Source: Candidatus Falkowiibacteriota bacterium | Lineage (GTDB): Bacteria > Patescibacteriota > Patescibacteriia > Patescibacteriales > UBA12465 | NCBI GenBank assembly: GCA_903857815.1 | Contig: CAIOGK010000096.1 | Coordinates: 1-19,175, forward strand | Length of the DNA: 19,175 bases | Direction of reading: 5' to 3' | In this document: positions 14,708-19,175 of the stretch, one piece after another | Layout: each line of letters starts with the position of its first letter | Position numbering within the stretch: position 1 is the first letter of the stretch | Notes under the pieces: generated by a model | The model's input: only the letters and a program-made list of their open reading frames with translations | What the model was told of the DNA's origin: nothing | Database searches by the model: none | Translations under genes and position numbers: made by a program

Positions 14708-16057
14708 ATGGCTAAAAAACAGCCAAAAAAGCAGTTAAAAAAAACAAAAATGAAAACCGTATCTAAAAAGATTGTTACATCGACTAAATTAGCCAAGAAG
14801 GTTAAGCTGGTTAAAAAACCGATTTCGGTTAAAAAACCGGCAGTTAAATCAAGAGTGGTTGTTAAGTCTAAAACAAAAAAAATAGTACCCAAGAAAAAAG
14901 TTTTACATTCTGCTAGACCAGTTAAAATAAAGCCAAAAGAAGCGCCACGGGAAATTGTTAAACCGACTGAAGAGCAGTTTAAAAAATTGATTGATAAAGG
15001 GCGCATGCGCGGGTTTATTACAGAAACAGAATTATTATATCTTTTTCCAGAGGTAGAAGAATACGTTTATGAGTATGATGTCTTTTTGGGTGATTTACAA
15101 AAAAATGGAATTAGGATTGCTGAAGATTCGGGTCGTATTTTAGATACCGCAGAAAAGAAGGCCAATGAGCCGGTCTTAACTGGAAGAGCGCTTGCACAAC
15201 AAAATGCGATGCAAGTCGATTTATCTAAACTCAGTGCCGATTCAATCCAGATGTATTTAAAGGAGATAGGTAAAGTACCTTTATTAACTGGCGAAGAAGA
15301 AACAGAGCTTGCTAAACGCAAGGAGAAGGGCGATAAAGAGGCTGAGAAGAGAATTATTGAGGCTAACCTCCGTTTAGTCGTTTCTATTGCTAAGAAGTTC
15401 GCTGGAGCAAAAGGAATGAGTTTATTGGACCTTATTCAGGAGGGAAATATCGGTTTATTTAGAGCAGTAGAAAAATTTGAATATCGCAAAGGATTTAAAT
15501 TTTCAACATATGCTACCTGGTGGATACGTCAGGCAATAACTCGGGCCTTAGCCGATCAATCAAGAACAATTCGTATTCCAGTTCATATGGTTGAAACAAT
15601 TAATAAATTTCAACAGGTTCAACGTAATTTAATTCAAGAATTAGGGCGTGAACCCTTAGCGGATGAAATTGCGGCGGAAATGGGTGAAGAATTAGAGAAG
15701 GTTAGATATATCATGAAAATTTCTCAAGATACAATTTCTTTAGAAACAACTATTGGAGATGATGAAGAGGATTCAACTTTAGAAGATTTTATTGAAGATG
15801 TTAAAAATGTTACCCCAGATAGAGCCGCTGCTTTGCAGTTGCTCAGAGATTATGTCAAAAATATTGTTGCTCAATTATCACCGCGTGAACAGAAAATTTT
15901 AGAGATGCGTTTTGGACTAGTTGATGGCGTTGCTCATACCTTAGAAGAAGTTGGTCAGGAATTTGAAGTTACCCGTGAACGTATTCGTCAAATTGAATCC
16001 AAGGCCCTAGAGAAAATTAGAAAGTTTAAGGGATTAGAAAAGTTGAGAGATTATTAA
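14708..16057 (+). CDS. rpoD: RNA polymerase housekeeping sigma factor (sigma-70/RpoD)
   Basis: Directs RNA polymerase to most promoters. Residues 1-80 are a Lys/Pro/Val-rich, very basic extension with VKKP repeats. Residues 88-140 look like region 1.1 (EEQFKKLIDKGRMRGFITETEL). Regions 1.2-2: DSIQMYLKEIGKVPLLT, ANLRLVVSIAKKFAG, LDLIQEGNIGLFRAVEKFEYRKGFKFSTYATWWIRQAI (in parts), the -10 reader. Region 3.0 has IRIPVHMVETINK, with H293 and E296, the pair that reads the TGn extension. Region 4: LSPREQKILEMRFGL and TLEEVGQEFEVTRERIRQIE, the -35 reader helix. Length 449. It lies 5 bases after dnaG. Confidence 0.96.
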   Translation: MAKKQPKKQLKKTKMKTVSKKIVTSTKLAKKVKLVKKPISVKKPAVKSRVVVKSKTKKIVPKKKVLHSARPVKIKPKEAPREIVKPTEEQFKKLIDKGRMRGFITETELLYLFPEVEEYVYEYDVFLGDLQKNGIRIAEDSGRILDTAEKKANEPVLTGRALAQQNAMQVDLSKLSADSIQMYLKEIGKVPLLTGEEETELAKRKEKGDKEAEKRIIEANLRLVVSIAKKFAGAKGMSLLDLIQEGNIGLFRAVEKFEYRKGFKFSTYATWWIRQAITRALADQSRTIRIPVHMVETINKFQQVQRNLIQELGREPLADEIAAEMGEELEKVRYIMKISQDTISLETTIGDDEEDSTLEDFIEDVKNVTPDRAAALQLLRDYVKNIVAQLSPREQKILEMRFGLVDGVAHTLEEVGQEFEVTRERIRQIESKALEKIRKFKGLEKLRDY

Positions 16058-16073
16058 TCGTTAATATAAATTT

Positions 16074-16796
16074 ATGTTTTTTGAAAAAATGTTTGCCCAT
16101 AAGGTAATTGATAAAAAGGCAGAACAAGTTAATCTCAAAACTGAAAGAGGAATTTCTCTAGATAAGTTGGCGAAAATAGCCGCCATTTTAGCTATCTTTA
16201 CTATGCCTCAAGGCGCAAAAGCGGAGGGAACTACAAATAGAGCGGAAAATATTAAACAAAAAGTAGAAGAGGCTAACTTAAATTTAGGAAAAATTATTGA
16301 ATTTATTAAAGTAAATGATAAGCGCGAAAATCATTATATTCACCAAACACAAGTAAAGCAAGCCGACTTTTCTTTAGAGCGTCAGTTAATCGCCGCTAAT
16401 GATGGTCGATATGCTGTTTTTTTTAAAAATGGCGGCAAGAAAGCTTTCTGTGATAAAGACTCTGATGGACGTTTGGATAGAATAGTTATAAATAATAAAA
16501 ATTACGAAAGTAATTCCGTTCAAAAAGAAAATGAACAAAGAAATTCAGAAGATTATATATATCTTTTTGATTCCGTCGATAATTTAGCTGAAACTGCTAA
16601 AGTTGTCGGCGATGTCAAACCGGAACCGGTAACAGTGATTGATATTGATAATGAAAAAAATATAGTAACCGTCATTGATTCTAATGATGGTTCAGTGGGA
16701 ATATCAACTCCTGAGCAAGGTGAGGAATTTATTGAAAAATTACAGAGCTCTTACGCTAAGGAATTAGCCGAGATTGCTAAAGAGATAGGAAAATAA
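16074..16796 (+). CDS. Putative secreted protein with a calcium-type loop
   Basis: Unrecognised, 240 residues. A hydrophobic stretch at about 31-46 (LAKIAAILAIFTMPQ) followed by GAKAEG suggests a signal peptide cut after AKA (50/51), though the region before it is unusually long. A helical segment follows (about 55-80), then a part with DKDSDGRLDRI (D127, D129, D131, D135), the DxDxDG pattern of EF-hand or type-3-repeat calcium loops. The C-terminus is acidic with beta-like repeats, VTVIDIDNEKNIVTVIDSNDG, in two parts. It is last in the aspS-rpoD unit, 16 bases after rpoD, and followed by a terminator. Export and calcium binding are inferences; it could instead be a cytoplasmic or lineage-specific protein. 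Confidence 0.7.
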   Translation: MFFEKMFAHKVIDKKAEQVNLKTERGISLDKLAKIAAILAIFTMPQGAKAEGTTNRAENIKQKVEEANLNLGKIIEFIKVNDKRENHYIHQTQVKQADFSLERQLIAANDGRYAVFFKNGGKKAFCDKDSDGRLDRIVINNKNYESNSVQKENEQRNSEDYIYLFDSVDNLAETAKVVGDVKPEPVTVIDIDNEKNIVTVIDSNDGSVGISTPEQGEEFIEKLQSSYAKELAEIAKEIGK

Positions 16797-16809
16797 GAAA
16801 TAAATAGAT

Positions 16810-16838
16810 AAAAGAGCCTATTCATATCGGCTTTTTTT
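16810..16838 (+). terminator. Terminator of the aspS-rpoD unit
   Basis: AGCC (16815-16818) pairs with GGCT (16829-16832), extended by a G-T and four A-T pairs into the T7 run at 16832-16838; 10-nt loop. It starts 13 bases after the stop of the preceding gene. Confidence 0.7.
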
Positions 16839-16862
16839 GTTTTAGGGTGAGATTTTTAACGT

Positions 16863-16892
16863 TTGACATTAAGTGAGATAATGTGGTAATTT
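16863..16892 (+). promoter_or_regulatory. Promoter of the dihydroorotate dehydrogenase-like gene
   Basis: Two overlapping readings. TTGACA (16863-16868), 18 bases, then TGG-TAATTT (16884-16892), which has a perfect -35 but a weak -10. Or TGA-GATAAT (16874-16882) as an extended -10 with only TTTTAA at the -35 place. Both carry TGn. The leader would be about 63 or 73 nt. Confidence 0.55.
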
Positions 16893-16946
16893 AATTTGAA
16901 TAGTTATTTAAAAATATATAAACAACAATAATATAAACCAATAAAA

Positions 16947-16953
16947 GAAAGGG
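16947..16953 (+). promoter_or_regulatory. Shine-Dalgarno sequence, unusual for this window
   Basis: GAAAGGG lies 8 bases before the ATG at 16962. It is the only clear purine-rich ribosome binding site I find before any of the 23 protein genes, and it fixes the start of the following gene. Confidence 0.7.
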
Positions 16954-16961
16954 AATTAAAG

Positions 16962-17954
16962 ATGAAAATCAAGGGTATTGAATTTAGAGTTAATGCTGCT
17001 TCTGGTGCTTTAGGATGGGGCGGTGAGGGCTACTGGTATCATAAATTATTTGGATTTCTTTTTCCGTCATTTAAGAAAATAATGGCGAAAATTAATTTTG
17101 TTGCAAAAACAACTACCTGGGCTGAAAATAAGGGAAATCTTCCTTTGGATAAAAAATACGAACCGAAGGAATTATTTCCGAGGTGTATAAAAACTTATCC
17201 TATTCAGGGAATGACGCTTAACGCGGTGAGTTTAAGTGGCCCCGGATTTCAGGCTTTATTGTCTGCTGGTAAATTCCAAAATGTTAAACGAGATGCCCTT
17301 GGTATTTCGTTCATGCCGATTGGAAATACGATTGAAGATATGCTTTGGGAGACGAGATGTTTTAAAAACAAACTCATTGAAGCATTGCACGATGGGACAT
17401 ATCATTTTTATAATTTTCAGTCGCCAATTTGGGTGCAGATAAATCAATCTTGCCCGAATACTGTAAGAAGCGATGGGCAGATTATAACTCACATGAAAGA
17501 AATCTTAGGGATGCTTCAATCATTAAGAAAGACTCACAACCTGGTGCTTGATTTAAAGGTAAACTTTTTGGTTTCAAATGAATTAATCGCGGATATTTGT
17601 AAAAATGATTTATGTGATATTATAACAATTTCCAACACGATTAAGTTTGGTTCTCAAGATTGCAGTATCCGTTGGAAACGTTTATTTTGGTGGAGGAGAA
17701 GTTCTCCTTTAGCAAAATTTGGCGGCGGCGGATTATCTGGGAAGCCTTTATTTACTGCAGTTTGTAATAAGATTATGAGCTTGCGCCGTTACGGAATAAA
17801 AATTCCGATTAAGGCTAGTGGTGGCATTTTTTCCGCGCGTGATGTTAAAATAATGAAATTTTCTGGCGCTGACGCCATCGAGTTCGCAACCGTAATTAGT
17901 CTGCGTCCCTGGAGAGTTGCTAAAATTGTAGAAGAAGCCGAACGGATTTTTTAG
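16962..17954 (+). CDS. Dihydroorotate dehydrogenase-like FMN enzyme, class 1 type
   Basis: Resembles the flavoprotein that oxidises dihydroorotate to orotate in pyrimidine synthesis. Family motifs in order: NAASGALGWGGEGYW at the N-terminus, VAKTTTW (K49, like the Lys that touches FMN and orotate), NQSCPN (N161, C164, N166; Cys at the base position marks class 1, whereas class 2 has Ser), DLKVN (K199), TISNT (N225), FGGGGLSGKPL (253-263) and IKASGGIFSARDV with GADAIEFAT for the phosphate site. Length 330 is near the family's 310-340. The sequence between motifs is divergent, with an odd basic/aromatic stretch RWKRLFWWRRSSP. No other pyr gene is nearby. With its own promoter and Shine-Dalgarno site it could be acquired; a related FMN enzyme with another substrate is possible. 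Confidence 0.8.
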   Translation: MKIKGIEFRVNAASGALGWGGEGYWYHKLFGFLFPSFKKIMAKINFVAKTTTWAENKGNLPLDKKYEPKELFPRCIKTYPIQGMTLNAVSLSGPGFQALLSAGKFQNVKRDALGISFMPIGNTIEDMLWETRCFKNKLIEALHDGTYHFYNFQSPIWVQINQSCPNTVRSDGQIITHMKEILGMLQSLRKTHNLVLDLKVNFLVSNELIADICKNDLCDIITISNTIKFGSQDCSIRWKRLFWWRRSSPLAKFGGGGLSGKPLFTAVCNKIMSLRRYGIKIPIKASGGIFSARDVKIMKFSGADAIEFATVISLRPWRVAKIVEEAERIF

Positions 17955-17980
17955 ATGTTTATTATTAGTAAAAAAACAAC

Positions 17981-18009
17981 AAATAGCTCCATCAAAAATG
18001 GGGCTATTT
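17981..18009 (+). terminator. Hairpin after the dihydroorotate dehydrogenase-like gene
   Basis: A 12-bp stem, AAATAGCTCCAT (17981-17992) and ATGGGGCTATTT (17998-18009) with one G-T pair and a 5-nt loop CAAAA. The + strand T run is short, while the other strand ends in a longer T run, so it may act in both directions. Likely terminator. Confidence 0.6.
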
Positions 18010-18058
18010 AAATATCAAAATGAGAAATGTTCTTTGTTATCGGGTGATTATTAGCTTA

Positions 18059-18086
18059 TTGACATAGTTAGGGTATTTGCTAGAAT
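18059..18086 (+). promoter_or_regulatory. Strong promoter of tRNA-Asn
   Basis: TTGACA (18059-18064), 16 bases, TAGAAT (18081-18086), with TGC at 18078-18080 as extended -10. This is the most complete promoter of the window. Start expected near 18093, about 77 nt before the tRNA. Confidence 0.8.
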
Positions 18087-18094
18087 ATAAACAT

Positions 18095-18160
18095 AAAATG
18101 TTTTTAAACATTTTTGTTTTTAGTAAAAGCGAGGGTCTATTTATAGGTCTTTGCTAAGAC
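18095..18160 (+). other. Structured leader of the tRNA-Asn transcript
   Basis: Right at the expected transcript start lies an A/T hairpin, AAAATGTT (18095-18102) and AACATTTT (18107-18114), followed by T-rich sequence. A second hairpin GTCTT (18147-18151) and AAGAC (18156-18160) lies just before the tRNA. They may shield the 5' end or guide trimming before RNase P cuts. Confidence 0.4.
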
Positions 18161-18170
18161 AATTTAATAT

Positions 18171-18242
18171 TCCCGGGTAGCGCAGCGGTAGCGCAGTTGG
18201 CTGTTAACCAATTGGTCGTCGGTTCGAATCCGACCCCGGGAG
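18171..18242 (+). tRNA. tRNA-Asn (anticodon GTT)
   Basis: Full cloverleaf: acceptor TCCCGGG (18171-18177) with CCCGGGA (18235-18241), discriminator G18242; D stem GCGC (18180-18183) with GCGC (18191-18194); anticodon stem GTTGG/CCAAT (18196-18200 with 18208-18212, one G-T pair), loop CTGTTAA with anticodon GTT at 18203-18205; variable loop of 5; T stem GTCGG/CCGAC around TTCGAAT (18223-18229). The 3' CCA is not encoded in full (GCAA follows), so a CCA-adding enzyme is needed. It reads AAC and AAU codons. Confidence 0.96.
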
Positions 18243-18257
18243 CAAATAGACAAAATT

Positions 18258-18277
18258 GAGCCTAAAGGCTCTTTTTT
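18258..18277 (+). terminator. Terminator after tRNA-Asn
   Basis: GAGCC (18258-18262), TAAA loop, GGCTC (18267-18271), then T6 (18272-18277). A compact classical intrinsic terminator 15 bases after the tRNA. Confidence 0.85.
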
Positions 18278-18413
18278 GTTTTAATATTAGGTTAATTTAA
18301 AGTTAAGATTTGGTTCGAACACTTTTGAGATATTTATCATATTTTGCAGAAAACCCTTGATTTTATTGGTCTATCTTAGTTCGAATCCACGTCCTGTTAT
18401 CCCGGTTAATTTA

Positions 18414-18422
18414 TGTTATAAT
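18414..18422 (+). promoter_or_regulatory. Extended -10 promoter giving a leaderless mRNA
   Basis: TGT-TATAAT: perfect -10 at 18417-18422 with TGn at 18414-18416 and no good -35. Only 8 bases separate the hexamer from the ATG at 18431, so the transcript should begin at or within two bases of the start codon. Confidence 0.65.
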
Positions 18423-18430
18423 ATTAGTAT

Positions 18431-19162
18431 ATGAGCAAAAGAAAACTAGAAAATATAACATTATTAGGTATAGATTGTGTTGATGTTGAAAGACTTAGAT
18501 TAGCTGTTAATATTTGTCTAAAAGATTTTGAATTCGCAGAAGTTAAAATATTAACTTCCTTGGATGTACCTAAAACAGAAAATGTTATTAAAATTAAAGC
18601 CCTTAATTCAACTGAAGAATATTCTCATTTTATAATAAATGAGTTGCATCAATACGTTGATACCGCTCACGTTCTCTTAATTCAATATGACGGCTTTATA
18701 CTTAATCCAGATGCTTGGACAGATGAATACCTAGATTATGATTATATCGGCGCTCCTTGGTTGGTGGCCGATTGGTCGATTAATAGTTTTGATTTCCCGG
18801 TAGAATTATTAGGGAAGCTGGTCGTTGGTAATGGTGGCTTTAGTTTGCGCAGCAAAAAATTACTAAATCTGACTGCTAAATTATCTCAAGATAATAAGAT
18901 AGAAAGATATCATCCCGAAGATACTTCAATTTGTGTATATTACCGTAAATTATTTGAAGATAGTGGAATAAAATTTGCGCCCGTTCTATTAGCAAAAAAA
19001 TTTAGTTTTGAATCAGAGAATAAAGATAAATATTCTTGGGACGGACAATTTGGCTTTCATGGACTTAAATGGACCGATATATCAAAATGGGCCAAGATTC
19101 ATCCTGAATATAAAATAGATAATCCGGCGACTGCAAAAAGTGAGAGGCTGAAGTGGCTTTAA
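18431..19162 (+). CDS. DUF5672 family protein (glycosyltransferase-like)
   Basis: The 243-residue protein shows the pattern I associate with DUF5672: HVLLIQYDGFILNPDAW (about 80-96), DYDYIGAPW (102-110), VGNGGFSLRSKKL (132-144), HPEDTSICVYYRKL (161-174) and FGFHGL (207-212). The family occurs in loci for surface sugars and its fold looks like that of GT-A glycosyltransferases, with acidic residues at the likely nucleotide-sugar site (QYDGF, PEDTS). The reaction is not known. No signal peptide or membrane segment, so it should be cytoplasmic. It is a single gene with its own promoter after the tRNA; no other sugar gene is visible before the window ends 13 bases after its stop. Confidence 0.82.
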   Translation: MSKRKLENITLLGIDCVDVERLRLAVNICLKDFEFAEVKILTSLDVPKTENVIKIKALNSTEEYSHFIINELHQYVDTAHVLLIQYDGFILNPDAWTDEYLDYDYIGAPWLVADWSINSFDFPVELLGKLVVGNGGFSLRSKKLLNLTAKLSQDNKIERYHPEDTSICVYYRKLFEDSGIKFAPVLLAKKFSFESENKDKYSWDGQFGFHGLKWTDISKWAKIHPEYKIDNPATAKSERLKWL

Positions 19163-19175
19163 TATAATATAGTTA

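Noticed and set aside
16863..16882. TTGACA and GATAAT as one promoter
   Set aside because: Only 8 bases separate them, too short for one sigma-70 site; they are reported as parts of two alternative promoters.
17256..17492. Reverse and alternative-frame open frames inside the dihydroorotate dehydrogenase-like gene
   Set aside because: The + frame carries ordered family motifs across the same bases; the others have none.
1..19175. CRISPR arrays, insertion sequences, toxin-antitoxin or defence genes
   Set aside because: No regularly spaced repeats, transposase or integrase motifs, or known defence domains are visible; the window is mostly housekeeping.

Overview
The window is an AT-rich piece of a bacterial chromosome with every gene on the + strand. 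It most likely comes from the Candidate Phyla Radiation (Patescibacteria, Parcubacteria/Falkowbacteria-like); this is inference. The support is: (i) the ribosomal cluster runs S8-L6-L18-S5-L15-SecY with no rpmD (L30) between S5 and L15, and absence of L30 is a CPR hallmark; (ii) there are small lineage-type hypothetical proteins, including a DUF5671 membrane protein and a DUF5672 protein; (iii) almost no gene has a Shine-Dalgarno sequence. The standard bacterial code fits: all recognised genes are open under it, and of 23 genes 17 stop with TAA, 5 with TAG and 1 (scpA) with TGA.

Layout. (1) 25-3802 is the 3' part of the S10/spc ribosomal operon (rpsH, rplF, rplR, rpsE, rplO, secY), closed by a strong hairpin at 3827-3854. 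(2) 3858-6982: a promoter abutting that hairpin starts a unit of two unknown genes, then map, ruvX and recO, ending in a terminator. adk, often found between secY and map, is not here. (3) 7002-16838: a promoter and a 19-bp palindrome lead into a tightly packed unit of about 9.8 kb: aspS, a DUF5671-type membrane protein, scpA-scpB, a D,D-carboxypeptidase, a GtrA-like protein, an overlapping small unknown gene, dnaG, rpoD and a putative secreted calcium-loop protein. It joins tRNA charging, chromosome organisation, cell-wall trimming, primer synthesis and the housekeeping sigma factor. (4) 16863-18009: a dihydroorotate dehydrogenase-like gene stands alone with its own promoter and the only clear Shine-Dalgarno sequence of the window. 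(5) 18059-18277: tRNA-Asn(GTT) with promoter, structured leader and terminator. (6) 18414-19162: a DUF5672 gene whose promoter sits so close to the ATG that its mRNA should be leaderless.

A common thread is gene expression style. All five intergenic promoters I can place carry a TGn extended -10 element, and the sigma factor encoded here keeps the His/Glu pair that reads that element. Start codons are preceded by A/T-only stretches rather than Shine-Dalgarno sequences. No stretch longer than about 220 bases lacks a gene, and the gaps hold the promoters, hairpins and tRNA described below. I see no CRISPR array, insertion sequence, integrase, toxin-antitoxin pair or defence gene. The least explained parts are the two genes at 3920-4939, the gene at 12503-12832, the gene at 16074-16796, the lone dihydroorotate dehydrogenase, and tRNA-like debris at 18278-18400.
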